A stretch of 64,000 bases of DNA from Myxocyprinus asiaticus. Taxonomy: Eukaryota; Chordata; Actinopteri; Cypriniformes; Catostomidae. The stretch spans positions 14,668,245-14,732,244 of the forward strand of contig NC_059374.1 of NCBI RefSeq assembly GCF_019703515.2, given 5' to 3'. A program made the position numbers and the translations under genes. The notes under the pieces were generated by a model. The model was given only the letters and a program-made list of their open reading frames with translations, made no database searches and had not been told where the DNA came from. Shown here in pieces: positions 1-12,660 of this stretch. Within the stretch, counting starts at the first letter, position 1; every line of letters begins with the position of its first letter.

Positions 1-900
1 CAGCAAAGCCCGCGCTAACAATTTCAGCCTGCGTAGCCCTTCTAGCTGCTGTTTACTCTTCTGCTTGGCCACTCTGTTGGCAGAGGGTGTCACTGTGCTG
101 AGAATGTGTGAGGCTGCCGTGTGTACAACTAGTTGTCCTCCAACTGCTATCCTGCTGTTTGGAATTGGAACAGAACTTTGGAGACATGTGGCCATGTCTC
201 AGCCACCTGCAGTGAATCAGATGGTGTTGGTCCACTACCTTCTGATGGTAGATGATGAGTCATGGGCGTTTCAGTTGCGGCAAAGCATCTTGGATTGAAC
301 CGTAGGCACTTTTGTGACGACTCTATTGAGTCACAGATTCCAGTTCATTCTACAGCAATTTCACTCGTAAAAATTTCAAGTAGTGACAGGCATATTTACA
401 TGAAATCCACATAGTGTTTACAGAATCAAAACTGAACTAGTTGTAAATGCAGTGATGTTGCACAAACAATTCCGTTTGGTGCCGTTAGTGGTGGAGCAAT
501 TACACACTGCAGCATTAAGTGTGTTGGTGTAATAGTCCTTTGGCTCTTCAGGTGTAACTGAGAGCCCTGTGCATTAAAAGCAGGGGTGAATGGCTGCTGC
601 CCTGCTGTTGGGAGGAGACAGAGGTTACTGCCGCCCATGGCTGAGTCAGTGCAGGCCGGATGGGGCTAATGGCATTCCCCGTCTGACTGCCCATTTAAAA
701 TGGATGAGCAAGCACAAACCCTCCAATCTCTGGCTGCCTCAGGGCTGTTTTCGCAACTGCCTAAGGCGAGTCTGACCGACTAAGAAAAACACACACATAC
801 TCTCTCTCTCTTTCTCTCTTTCTTGTTTTTGCTACCGATATATCTCTCCTGCTCAGCAAGTTTCCTATATCTGGTTTTGACCAAGCAAAAAGTGAAGATG
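1..900. other. no gene recognised, left edge
   Basis: Mixed-composition DNA of moderate GC with only short open frames on both strands. No protein family, splice-bounded exon or terminal repeat is recognisable. A short CT-rich run lies at about 800-825. It could be unique flanking or intronic DNA. Confidence 0.4.
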
Positions 901-1640
901 ACATTTTGGAGACTAGGGCTGGGATATCTGGGTAAATCGATATCTGGGTATATTGCAATCTTTAACTCTTTTCTCATTCATCTTCATTGGCCTTTGGTTC
1001 TTTGCACAACAAGTTCCAAACTGCTTGCTTTACTTGATCGTAGGAGCATAGGGCATAAACAAAACAATGTAATAGAATATCGTACCTTGGTTTCAGTGTG
1101 TTCAGCCCTGTCCCAAATACAACCCTAAGCCCTTGCGGACCTTCAAGTCCACTTTTCCACTATCGGGCCAGTGCGAGCCAGGGTTATCAACTGGCCAGCT
1201 GTGCGTTCCCACCATTGGGCCAATAGCCCCGCAGCGTTGCTCTAAAAGCCGTCCTTAACACGCCACCCTGATATCAATGTCACGCACCCCGCACATTCCA
1301 CAAGCAAGGGTGGCCATTGTGCGTTTTAAAGGATTGGTACTGTACACGCTATTTAAAAAAAAAAAAGACAATTTATAAATGTTTTTTACATTTTAATTTT
1401 TTTTCTCGAACATGTACCATTGGGCACTGGATACACAAACTGGCAAGTTTGGCAAAACTCCGCCTTTGACATTGACCCTGCCTCAGTCCCCAGTTGGCCT
1501 TGTGTGGCCCAATGGTTCTTGAATCATTCTAAGTTGGTCAAATACAAATAATTGTAAAAATGTAACTAAACTATTGATTGTTGGCATTAGAATATCGATA
1601 CAGTATCGTGTGGCAAAATATTATGATGCTTTGAAATATA
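901..1640. repeat. possible degraded hAT-like repeat fragment
   Basis: The left part contains CTAGGGCTGGGATATC near 913 followed by GATATC/ATCGATAT words. The right part contains AGAATATCGATACAGTATCG near 1591. This pairing resembles the TAGGGNTGGG-type ends with ATCGATAT internal words seen in fish hAT-like non-autonomous elements. Target duplications could not be defined, so the boundaries are approximate and the class is an inference. Confidence 0.25.
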
Positions 1641-2362
<722 letters not shown>

Positions 2363-2569
2363 TTATCTTCCTTGTTCTTGCCAGTAATTTCAGGACTGGA
2401 ATTTATAGGTATATTATAAATCCATTAAAAAGACAGCTTACAGTATTGAAGGCTTCTCTCTCTGGTTATCATCAGAACTTCCATCACCAGACACCAACTT
2501 ATAGGAAGGAGAATCTAAAACTGTGACGGGGAAAAGAGCAAGAGTTTATAGCAAGTTTCAACAGAGCTA

Positions 2570-2970
2570 TGTCAGTCATGGAAGGGATGGTAAATAGCTC
2601 ACCCAAACATTTTCTCACCCTCAAGGTGTTTCAAACTCGATGACTTTTTTTTTCTTTGCAACACAAAAGGATTTTAGCAGAATGTCCTGGCTGCTTTCCA
2701 TAGAATGAAAGTGGATATAAAAAGTTTATTTTATATAAAATAAAAAGTTATATAAAAGCACCAATAAGTACTATAATCTATTTGACTCGTCCGCTACATT
2801 TCCAGTCTTCTGAAGACACTTGATTAGCTTTGTATGAGAAACAGACAGAAATTTTAGGCTAATCGTTATTTGCTGAAAGTAATCCCCTCCGCCATGGCTC
2901 TCAAATTGGCAAATATGGCATGTTAAGATGTTGTGTCAAAAGTCATTGGTTCTCACGCATTATTGACATC
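2570..2970. repeat. left part of an old 'TTTCTCACCCTCA' repeat
   Basis: The words CTCACCCAAA and TTTTCTCACCCTCAAGG, then a CTTTGCAACACAAAAGG stretch, resemble the left half of the fish palindromic element seen better preserved at 23540-24177. A matching right half (TTTTAGGTGAACTATCACTTTAA) lies at 4511-4545, just beyond the hAT-like element at 2971-4404. I read this as one old element split by the later insertion. It is degraded, so confidence is limited. Confidence 0.35.
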
Positions 2971-4404
2971 TAGGGATGTCATAAAATATTGATTATTGAT
3001 TTGCACGTTATTTCATCTATATATTTTTGAGGAATCTGTATTTTAGAATTAGACGACATTTAAATTAGAAGCCCAATTCACATGCTTTCCAGTTCACTCA
3101 GTTGGCCTCTGTTTAGCAGTCTGCTGTAATAGCGTTGGGAGAACACAAGAGGGCGATATAACATGTATCTCTCTCACACACATACAGGACGGGTTGATGT
3201 GGCTCATGAGATAGCAGTCAAAAGTAACAAAGTTTATTGTACTTATTGAAGATTGAACAAATTGACGTTTATTTTACAGGTTAGCTTATATAACTGGTTA
3301 AGCTGCGCAAACTGGATGATTGGAAACGGCGACGTTCATTTTGCAATTTCTCTGTATGTAGCCTTGAAGAGGTCTTTCATTCAAGCAGTCAAACCACAAA
3401 ACAGCATACTTGTAACTGAAAATAGGCTCTATGAAAGATACATTTTCACAGTAGATCATCCAGTGATGGCTAAGAGTAAATAATCTTTGTCCTCTGATAA
3501 TTTGGGATGAATTTAATGGAAAACTATGTGAGTTGCGCTCCGTGGCACTTCAGAATGTTGACACTGAGTGTTGGTGGAGTGTGTGTACCTTTTGTAGAAA
3601 ATATACACTACCGGTCAAAAGTTTTGAAACACTTGGCTGAAATGTTTCTCATGATCTTAAAAATCTTTTGATCTGAAGGCGTATGCTTAAATGTTTGAAA
3701 TTAGTTTTGTAGACAAAAATATAATTGTGCCAACCTATTAATTAATTTCATTATAAAACAAACATTTTAATAAAAAAAATAAACGTTTTTGAAATTGATG
3801 ACTTGGACCAAATAATAAAGAAAAGCAGCCAATAAGTGCCCAACATAGATGGGAACTCCTTCAATACTGTTTAAAAAGCATCTCAGGGTGATACCTCAAG
3901 AAGTTGGTTGAGAAAATGTCAAGAGTAAATTTCTGCAAATTCTAGGCAAAGGGTGACTACTTTGAAGATGCTAAAATATAACACAGCTTTGATTTATTTT
4001 GGATTTTGTTTAGTCACAACGTAATTCCCATAGTTCCATTTATGTTATTCCATAGTTTTGATGACTTTACTATTATTCTAAAATGTGAAGAAGAAAAAAA
4101 ATTATAATAAAGAATGAGTAAGTGTTTCAAAACTTTTGACCGGTAGTGTATATATACATTTTTTATTTTAGAACACACCATGTCGTCCGTCAGACGTGTC
4201 CGGTGTGCGGTCCCCTTTAATTTACACTGTCGCTCAGTTTATCAGAGTTGTGTTGAGAAATATATCTGAAGAGAAAAAGACTATTGTGCAACGAGCAGAC
4301 CTATTTATATCTAAAAAAAAAAATCCTGATATACTGAATATCGATAATCATCGGGAAAATCTTCCGTTTATCGATGCGTGAAAAAAGCATAAATCCCAAG
4401 CCTA
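2971..4404 (-). mobile_element. hAT-like non-autonomous element, copy 1 (with nested MITE)
   Basis: It begins TAGGGATGTCATAAAATATTG and ends ATCCCAAGCCTA, the reverse orientation of the elements at 5839-7637 and 10853-11603. Shared internal landmarks are ATGTCATAAAAT, CCAACTGA/TCAGTTGG-type words, and a block around 3360-3440 that matches the reverse strand of 11100-11200. A 543-bp MITE sits inside at 3606-4148. No clear 8-bp target duplication is visible at this copy. No transposase is encoded. Confidence 0.5.
3606..4148. mobile_element. Tc1/mariner-type MITE, copy 1
   Basis: The element has terminal inverted repeats CACTACCGGTCAAAAGTTTT at the left and the exact complement at the right, each flanked by TA (3604-3605 and 4149-4150). 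Length is 543 bp with no transposase. TA target duplication plus long TIRs is the signature of Tc1/mariner-mobilised elements. Two further copies lie at 22232-22734 and, inverted, at 36654-37179. Confidence 0.88.
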
Positions 4405-5838
4405 TGTAAAACATGGCTCGTCACAATGTGCGCAAATGAGATTTGAGACATTTTGTTCTGCATTTTTGGAGCCCCGTTTCATTGTATGAAAAGTGGCAGC
4501 TTTGATAATGTGATTTTCATTTTTAGGTGAACTATCACTTTAAAGTTTAGTTTCAGAGCAACAATGGTGTGAAAGGTGGTTTTCATTGTTCATAATTGGA
4601 TTGTGAAGATCCCACAACACTTAATTTTCCCACACCGGTTGTCCGGCTGTGTGTGAACACCCACTTCAGCGTGACACTTCTGTATTACACCTTATTACAC
4701 ACACACATTTAGAACACATGGTAAGTCATGCAAGTTACATACCTGTAGAAATATAGGATTTTACACTTCTTTTTTACACTATACATTTTTATTGGTCTCA
4801 TTAGTTGAGACCTACTAGCAAGAACAGTAGTTTCCACCCGGTCAAAGAAAAAAAATGCTTTTGATGTTATTGCTTTCATTTGAAGAGAAGATCAAACTGG
4901 TTAATGAATATGTATTTGTGTGTGTTGGAGATTTTGGACACGCGCTGTCTTTTTGGGAGCATATGGTACAACATAAGTGTAATGTGTGTAAGTGTAAGGA
5001 CCATCTGTCTTAAACAGAGAAACCCTTCTGTGCTGGTGTCCCATAGGTTACAGTGTTTGCATATGGCATATAACACATTATATACGATATATACATATAT
5101 ATCATTACACATAAACCAGGGTGCATTGAGGTTTGACAGACTATATCTGATCTCTACTTATGCAATAAGTCTTTTAACAAGTCAGTTTCCCCCAAGCAAA
5201 GAGGCAGTTTTTGGTTTATGGTTTGAGAGTGACCTAAGGACTTTTGAGGCTTGGCTGACCCTCTGTGTACCTCCAGCCCCAAACACCTGTGCCTTAGCAC
5301 AATTAACCATCCAATTAATCTGTAAATCTCTACTGTTAATGGGATAGATTGGCAGCTGGGAAGGGAGTGTTCGGCCCTGAAGGAAGGAGGCATTGTGTAA
5401 TTATAATTGCCTCTTTGTGAGGTGGTGTGATTATGTGAGTGACGAGGGTGTGTCTGTACACATTTTAGTGTTTCACTGTATATTCTGAATTTGACTGTAA
5501 TATTATTACCAAAGAACAACACTAGGAATGTGCATTTTGATCGTTTAGACTGCTTCTGTAAAATTCGTGGGAGTTTATGCTACTGGAGTTTACGCTATAC
5601 CAGAGAATGCTGCGATTGTTCTTATTGTAATGGGATTGGTGTGTCGCAAGGACAACATAGAGGAAAAACAACAGGGTTTATGAAAGTGGCGCTCCATGTG
5701 ACCATAAAGAGCATAAATTTTGCGGCAACGCCCTCTAATGTAGGCATCCATTGAGCAATGACAATTTCAGGCAGGCAGGCCCAATTGTATTATGAAATCT
5801 GATACTACCTGTTTCCATCCGCAACTAGGTAAAACTCC
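4405..5838. other. no gene recognised
   Basis: The first 140 bases look like the right half of an older repeat. The remainder is AT-rich with short open frames on both strands, the longest 155 codons from 4880, and no domain signature or splice-bounded coding potential that I can recognise. Confidence 0.4.
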
Positions 5839-5906
5839 TAGGCTTGGAATTGGTGCCTTTTTCACACATCAATGATTGGAAGATTTTCCCAATGATCATC
5901 TATATA

Positions 5907-7152
5907 CACTATATTGCCAAAAGTATTCGCTCATCTGCCTTTAGACGCATATGAACTTAAGTGACATCCCATTCTTAATCCATAGGGTTTAATATGATGT
6001 CGGCCCACCCTTTGCAGCTATAACAGCTTCAACTCTTCTGGGAAGGCTTTCCACAAGGTTTAGGAGTGTGTTTATTGGAATTTTTGACCATTCTTCCAGA
6101 AGCGCATTTGTGAGGTCAGACACTGATGTTGGACGAGAAGGCCTGGCTCGCAGTCTTCGCTCTAATTCATCCCAAAGGTGCTCTATTGAGTTCAGGTCAG
6201 GACTCTGTGCAGGCCAGTCAAGTTCTTCCACACCAAACTCGCTCATCCATGTCTTTATGGACCTTGCTTTGTGCACTGGTGCGCAGTCATGTTGGAACAG
6301 GAAGGGGCCATCCCCAAACTGTTCCCACAAAGTTGGGAGCATGGAATTGTCCAAAATCTCTTGGTATGCTGAAGCATTCAGAGTTCCTTTCACTGGAACT
6401 AAGGGGCCAAGCCCAGCTTCTGAAAAACAACCCCACACCATAATCCCCCCTCCACCAAACTTCACAGTTGGCACAATGCAGTCAGACAAGTACCGTTCTC
6501 CTGGCAACCGCCAAACCCAGACTCGTCCATCAGATTGCCAGATGGAGAAGCGTGATTCGTCACTCCAGAGAACGCGTCTCCACTGCTCTAGAGTCCAGTG
6601 GCGGCGTGCTTTACACCACTGCATCCGATGCTTTGCATTGCACTTGGTGATGTATGGCTTGGATGCAGCTGCTCGGCCATGGAAACCCATTCCATGAAGC
6701 TCTCTATGCACTGTTCTTGAGCTAATCTGAAGGCCACATGAACTTTGGAGGTCTGTAGATTGACTCTGCAGAAAGTTGGCGACCTCTGCGCACTATGCAC
6801 CTCAGCATCCGCTGACCCCGCTCTGTCACTTTACGTGGCCTACCACTTCGTGGCTGAGTTGCTGTCATTCCCAATCGCTTCCAGTTTGTTATAATACCAC
6901 TGACAGTTGACTGTGGAATATTTAGTAGCGAGGAAATTTCACGACTGGACTTGTTGCACAGGTGACATCCTATCACAGTACCACGCTGGAATTCACTGAG
7001 CTCCTGAGAGCGGCCCATTCTTTCACAATTGTTTGTAGAAGCAGTTTGCATGCCTAGGTGCTTCATTTTATACACCTGTGGCCATGGAAGTGACTGGAAC
7101 ACCTGAATTCAATTATTTGGATGGGTGAGCGAATACTTTTGGCAATATAGTG
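5907..7152 (-). mobile_element. Tc1-like transposon, full length, copy 1
   Basis: The 1246-bp element has inverted ends CACTATATTGCCAAAAGTAT, flanked by TA at 5905-5906 and 7153-7154. The transposase reads on the minus strand. A second copy at 19259-20470 is nearly identical over its length, so both are recent. It sits inside a hAT-like element and therefore inserted after it. Confidence 0.96.
5989..7018 (-). pseudogene. Tc1-like DD34E transposase, frameshifted
   Basis: The minus-strand reading starts at MGRSQELSEFQRG (ATG ending at 7018). It has the N-terminal paired-type helix-turn-helix (REISSLLNIPQSTVSGII) and a GRPRK hook before the catalytic domain. A frameshift near 6746-6762 breaks the frame. 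The downstream frame, from MHRELHGMG to a stop at 5989, keeps the DDE domain: first Asp in VLWSDESRF, second Asp in QHDCAPVHK, and Glu in IEHLWDELE, with 34 residues between the last two, as expected for Tc1. The catalytic half is otherwise intact, but the whole protein cannot be made from one frame. A role in cut-and-paste transposition at TA sites follows from the family. Confidence 0.93.
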
Positions 7153-7644
7153 TATATCGGGATTTTTTTCAGATATACATTTCAGTTACAAGTGTCTCTT
7201 TGTGGTTTGACAGCTTGAATGAAACCTCTTCAAAGCTATTAAGAAAAAATTGGATAATAATTTCTAATCGTTCAGTTTGCGTAGTTAAACCAGTTTCATA
7301 CACTATCCTGAAAACTCATCAACATCACTTTCATTCTTACATTTTTTATTTTTATTTTGTATGCATCCTGTGCAAGGAGCTCTAAAATACCCATCCTATG
7401 CTGTAATACCTGTGCCTTGTGACCTGCTTCAGTAAATATTATATCACCCCCTTGTTTCCCAACATGTTTTGCCAGATATTTAACAGAAGCCCAACTGAGT
7501 GAATTGTAAAGCATGTAAAATTATGCTTCTAATTTAAATGTCAGCTAATGTTAATTTTTAAATGCCTCAAAAAAAAAATATTGATAAAATAACGTGCTGA
7601 ACAGTAATCGATATATCGCTATTTTATGACATGCCTAAAACTCC

Positions 7645-9185
7645 TAGTTGACATCTGAGAATATGTACAAACAGGTATTGTTGATCAATACCTGGAGAAA
7701 TCGTTAGCATTCCAATTCATTTCAATGGCATCTGGTCAACTTGCGCAGGGTTCCTCTGAACTACGTGAAATGGAGGGTGACATTTTGACTCATGGGCGCT
7801 TGGTTCCAGGAGCGGCAGTCATGTGACCGATCACTCTTCAATGGCAACAGATAGGGAAAAAAAAAATCAATTTCACAGTAAGAGCCCTTAAAAATGATCT
7901 GTTACTGGAAAAAGTTATTATAATGTAATTATTGCAATTTCAATCTTTTTTGGAAAAATTTATTGATCAGAAAACACTTCTAATGGCTTCCAATGGAGAA
8001 ACATGCTTTTTGCTATCTTAAGCTGTATTTCCAGCATCTACCCAGCAGGTGCAAACGGGACCTACTAACCAGCCAATTCCTAACCTATGTACAACAGCAC
8101 CCAAATCTAAGTTGCTAATGTTGAGCAATAGCTATAGCCAAAAGAGTTTAGACAACAATTTTTTGTTCTTATCCATGCACTGAGGGAAGAGAAGCCACAC
8201 AAACTCAGACAACTTAAAGAATCAGTCCCCTAACATCACAGCTCTGCCTTTACAAGCGGCAGCATCCTCATGTCCAGCTGTGGTCCTGCCAGCATTACCT
8301 GGGCTGTAGTCAGCTCACCCAGAGAGGAGGAGGAGAAGCAAAGAGTGAAATCACATATTGGGAAAAAGAATTCCAGGGGCAAAAAGTCAAATGAAGGTGT
8401 TGGTGTGTGGCTGAAAGAGGCAGCCCCTATCGCTGTCAAACTCGCCACCATGCCTGCTGGTGTGAGGAATTAATAGCTGTCATCACGCACGGGCCCCTGA
8501 TGGGAAATATTTAGGGTCTTTATCGAGACAGTCGAGGTGTTGCAAAGGAGGTAAAGCAGCTAACCTTCAACTACTTATCCTCACTTTAAAGCTGGTGCAC
8601 ACGGTGGACACTTTTTCCTGTCCTTTACAATTGTTGCTCGTCAGATTGTACGATATGAACAGTTTAATCTTGTGTAAAAGCCAAGGCGGACTGTGCAACG
8701 TCAATTCAGAAATAGAGAATTTTAGAACAACTCGTTCTTAAGAGTGCACTCAAAGTAATTGTGATAGTACGATCACATAGCAATGTAAGTAGAACACTAA
8801 ATACAGATACATTTTTTGCAAATAATGTAGACAACCTAGTAGAAACATTTTTAATTCATCAGTTGCTGTGCTCTTATTGATTTTATATTAGATAACCATT
8901 ATAGTGCAGGACTGCAACCCAAAAGTTTGGACACTGCCATAACTCTGTCAGAGTCTAACGTTCATCGCAAAGGCAATTAATCAACCATCAGTGAGCATGT
9001 GACACTAAGCAATCAAACACAGCCCTGTGATGAAAATAAATCTTCTACAATTCCTGAAATTTGTCTCAGATGGCAAAATCCTACAGTGTGCATTCAGAGT
9101 CTTTTTCCAAACAGATAATTTTTTTTCTCGGTTTTGTTGTTTTCCTACATTTCCTCATCCCTCCTTCTTGGATAGATGCACACAC
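7645..9185. other. no gene recognised
   Basis: There is a slightly GC-richer patch at about 8230-8480 with short open frames on both strands, and AT-rich DNA elsewhere. No domain, splice-bounded exon or complete repeat is recognised. The phrase GCTGGTGCACACGGTGGAC at 8591 looks like part of a dispersed fish repeat, but no boundaries could be set. Confidence 0.4.
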
Positions 9186-10304
9186 TGGGCCTCATTCATA
9201 AAAAACGTGCAAAACAAATTTTTGTGTCAGTCGTTCATAAAGATGGTCTGACGTAAATTTTCGGATTCATGAAAGTTTTTGTATTTTCAAAACGTTAGTC
9301 AAAACTAACAAAATTTACACCTGCTCCCGACTATGTGTAAATCATGCGTAAGACGTCCAAACATGTTGTTTTCTTTTTAGACAAACTGCCATGACTACAT
9401 TTTGATAGAAGTAAAATTAAATAATTAATGAAAAAAAAAATGATTGAAATTAACCTTAAAAATAACATTTATTCTAACATCTATTATTTAGATTTCATAA
9501 TTTAGTATAGGCATTTGTAAATCACGTTCAGTTGACATTGTCATTGGTAAAACCATAAATGAACACATCGTGGGGTAGGTGCGTATACAATACAACTGGG
9601 AAAATAAGAAAAAGGCAGCAAACTGTCGCATAACTTTTAAATCTGTAATATCTTACAGCGTTTTGGTCATAGACCTTCTTCAGGCATTCTATCAATTTCT
9701 TTGAAGATTGTTCCTGTTGCAAGTTAAGTATCACTGTACAGGCTTGTATTTACTTAAGAAGTTTCGCCAGTGATGGTGGCGATGCGCTCAACTGAACTAG
9801 AGAAGGTGGTGGACATTCTCCTGTCGGCATGAACTGAAATTTTTTTTATACTAAAGCTTCATGTCAAACATTTTTATTGATCTCTTGGACTTTTTAATTC
9901 ACAAAAGAACCTCTGATGACAGCAAAGATGACTAAGTTCCTCACTTTCTTTTTAGATGCGAGTGTTTGCTAAATCAATATTTTTTACGATGTGAATGCAC
10001 TCCATAAAAAAAAAAAAACTTTTATTACTGTTCGCATATGTTAAAAGCTTCCTATTCTCATTTAATAGCGAGTCTAAAGCCTTCCTTATATGGCGTTTCA
10101 TGGGCATGGATAATGATAATTGTGAATGCACGTGCGCTGTTTACGAACGTCTGGAATTCACTAACATACACAAGTTGTACTAACAAATCCGGGGAATGCG
10201 AAACATTCGTGAATCTGGCGGAAAGTTTTCGGGAAGCTTCATTTTATGCGGAAATTGCTCCCAATTCTTTCGTATATTTATGAAATTTTCTTGAATGAGG
10301 CCCA
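9186..10304. mobile_element. DNA transposon-like element with 13-bp perfect TIRs
   Basis: TGGGCCTCATTCA at 9186-9198 is matched exactly in inverse at 10292-10304. Imperfect similarity continues inward (CATAAA versus TTTATG). The target duplication is ambiguous: ACT flanks both ends if the first and last bases are assigned to the flank. Internal frames are short and I recognise no transposase, so this is a non-autonomous element of about 1.1 kb, possibly Harbinger-like given a 3-bp duplication. Confidence 0.8.
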
Positions 10305-10844
10305 CTCTGTTTTCATCCTCTGTACATAAGAGCAGGCCTCCCTTCCAGATTTAAAGCTGAGAAAAGTGTGTGTGTCTAGAGTGAGAGGTGAAGTCTTTAT
10401 GTTCTCTCTCTGCCGACCTACAGATTGGTCATTGGATTGCATTCTGGTTTCAATGAAAATCCCCTGCTCGCCCTGCTGCTGCAAGCTTCTTCACAAGGAA
10501 AGACAAGCAAAACTTTGTGAAACATTGAAAATAGACTCCATTTCAGAGGATGCTTGCGTTGGTTACAGTGACATACACACTGACAGCAACTAGCTGTAGT
10601 ACTCATTCATCTTAAGTGAGAGTTGGCGATTTATGGTGACATTAGGGTAAGTAACACAAAGTTGAGAAAAGTTTACCCTTATACATATGAGCAGCCACAC
10701 GATGCAGTGACGACCAGTGGTTGTGAAGACAGTGGAGCTCACTGCAGTTAAGGCAAGACAGAGAAGTTAATGTTGCTGTAAGCGATTTTACTGCTTTGTA
10801 TGATTTGTCTTTGCCCACATAAACTGATATAATAAACATGATGT
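10305..10844. other. no gene recognised
   Basis: Low-information DNA between two mobile elements. It has short open frames only and no repeat ends. Confidence 0.4.
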
Positions 10845-10852
10845 GTGGAAAA

Positions 10853-11603
10853 TAGGCTTGGGATCAATGCCTTTTTTTACACATAGATAATCGGAAGGTT
10901 TGCAGATGATTATCGTTATATATCGGGATTTTGAAAAATTCAAAACAATTGTTTTCTATGAAGGTATGCACACACCGCCAATGCTCAGCATAAAAATTCT
11001 GCAGTGCCATGTAGCGCAACTCGCATAATTTTCCATTAAATTCGACCCAAATCATTATCAAAGGATAAAGATTATTTACTCTAGCCATTGCTTGTTGGTA
11101 TATTTTGTATATGTATCTTTCATATAGCCTACACAATATATTTTCAGTTACAAGTATGTCGTTTTGTGGTTTGACAGCTTGAATTAAAGACCTATACACG
11201 GCCACATACAGAGAAATTGCATAATAAACATGGTCATTTCTAATCGTTCAGTTTTCACAGTTACACCAGTTTCATACACTAACCTGCAAACTAATCGTCA
11301 CTTTGTTCATTCTTGAAGAATTTACCCTTGTAACTTTGGACTGCCATTTGCTACGCCGCATCAGCTCGTCTTGTGTGTTGTGATACCTGTGCCGTTCCTA
11401 CACGCAACCTAAATCAGTAAATGTTATATCACCCTCTTGTGGTCTCCCAACGTTAATTCGCCATTCAAAGGAAGCCCAACTGAGTGAATTGGAAAGCACG
11501 CAAATTAGGCTTCTAATTTATATGTAGGCTAATTTTAATATATCGATGCCTCAAAAATATATCTATAAAATAATGTGGCGATCAGTATTTTATGACATCC
11601 CCA
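10853..11603 (+). mobile_element. hAT-like non-autonomous element, copy 2, exact 8-bp TSD
   Basis: The element starts TAGGCTTGGGAT and ends ATGACATCCCCA. It is bracketed by a perfect 8-base duplication GTGGAAAA at 10845-10852 and 11604-11611. An 8-bp duplication with TAGG/CCTA-type tips is characteristic of hAT elements. The length is 751 bp and no transposase is encoded. This uninterrupted copy is the best reference for the two interrupted relatives at 2971-4404 (inverted) and 5839-7637. Confidence 0.82.
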
Positions 11604-11611
11604 GTGGAAAA

Positions 11612-12407
11612 CTATGTCAGAAATTGTCATTTTTCTGGGTGAGTTTGATTTATGCATTGATAATCATTCATCTAGTTCATGATATAATACATTATGCGCT
11701 GCAGCAATTTATATACAAACCCTTTTACCGTTCAGGATGACTCATTGCCAAATTATGACATCCTAGTTTTACCAGCAGCAATATATATCATTCACATCAG
11801 ATTTTCAAAAAGTATGGCCACCAAACATAGCCCACTAAACATCGCTGTCAGTGTGAATGGGGGTTAAGAGACTCTCTCAGTCAGTGACAGATTTTGACAG
11901 GGAAACCTGGCAATGTTATGATATAGGTCAGGGTTTTTATGGTTAAGATTGTTGCTTTGTGCATGTATGCGTGTGATTTAACTGCATTACATCATGCCTG
12001 AAGAGCCAGTCATCCTGGAAACATGAAGATGTAGAGAGTGCTGTATTAATCCAGGGGGTAATTCAACATGCTGTGCATGCATAGGCTACCCTTACTGGCC
12101 ACAGTGAGATTATAATCTCTGAGAAGAGGCCTGGCTGTTTATGGAGATGGACGTGCTTTGAGTCATGTTGTGTTGTCTATGTTGTGTGTGTACAAATGAA
12201 CTTTATAGTCATGGTATTTTTGCCTTTTTTATAAGACAGTCAGTAGAGTGGGGGCATCCAGAGTGTGATGTGTCAAAACAAGCATGTTTAACACCAGGCC
12301 GTGTCTCTGACATACAATCCAATTAAATGGTTTGCAAATGATGCACCAAATTGCACAAAACTATGTACATTATCCATTGACAAGTCTGTCTGTAGTTTTT
12401 GAAACTG
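11612..12407. other. no gene recognised
   Basis: AT-rich DNA with only short frames and no recognised repeat boundary. Confidence 0.4.
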
Positions 12408-12660
12408 ACATCCCTGCTGAAAAAAAAGCTGCTAAACTGGTTTACTGGTTGTAGCCGGTCTCCCAGTATCAGACTGGTGTATTGGAATTTTTTTTTTTTT
12501 TAGGGTTTTTGAGCACTTTTGAAACTGGTGGAGACCAACTGGCCAACCATCTAAACCAGCTGATCACCTGCTTGGCCAGGCTGGGAGACAGGCTTAACCC
12601 AGCTAAGACCATATTAGATCTGACCATTTAGCCAGGACAAACAAACCAAGTGGTAAGGTT
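12408..12660. repeat. imperfect palindromic 'CTGCTGAAAA...AACCAGC' repeat
   Basis: Words such as CTGCTGAAAAAAAAGCTGCT, AACTGGTTTACTGGTTG, ACTGGTGGAGACCAACTGGC and TAAACCAGCTGATCACC alternate CTGG and CCAG motifs in a loosely self-complementary pattern. This is typical of a short fish foldback repeat. The boundaries are approximate. Confidence 0.45.

Larger units (their letters stand above)
5839..7637 (+). mobile_element. hAT-like non-autonomous element, copy 3 (with nested Tc1)
   Basis: It starts TAGGCTTGGAAT and ends TTATGACATGCCTA, the same orientation as the copy at 10853. The flanks share AAAACTCCTAG (5831-5841 and 7637-7647), which fits an 8-bp duplication overlapping the element tips. 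Internal words shared with 10853-11603 include TTTGTGGTTTGACAGCTTGAAT and CAACTGAGTGAATTG. A complete-length Tc1-like transposon at 5907-7152 splits it. Without that insert the element would be about 550 bp. Confidence 0.62.

Noticed and set aside
4880..5347. 155-codon open frame
   Set aside because: No domain, no codon pattern, no splice context; overlaps an opposite-strand frame of similar quality.
6068..6697. Long + strand frame opposite the Tc1 transposase
   Set aside because: It is the antisense shadow of the transposase; the equivalent shadow occurs in the other copy.
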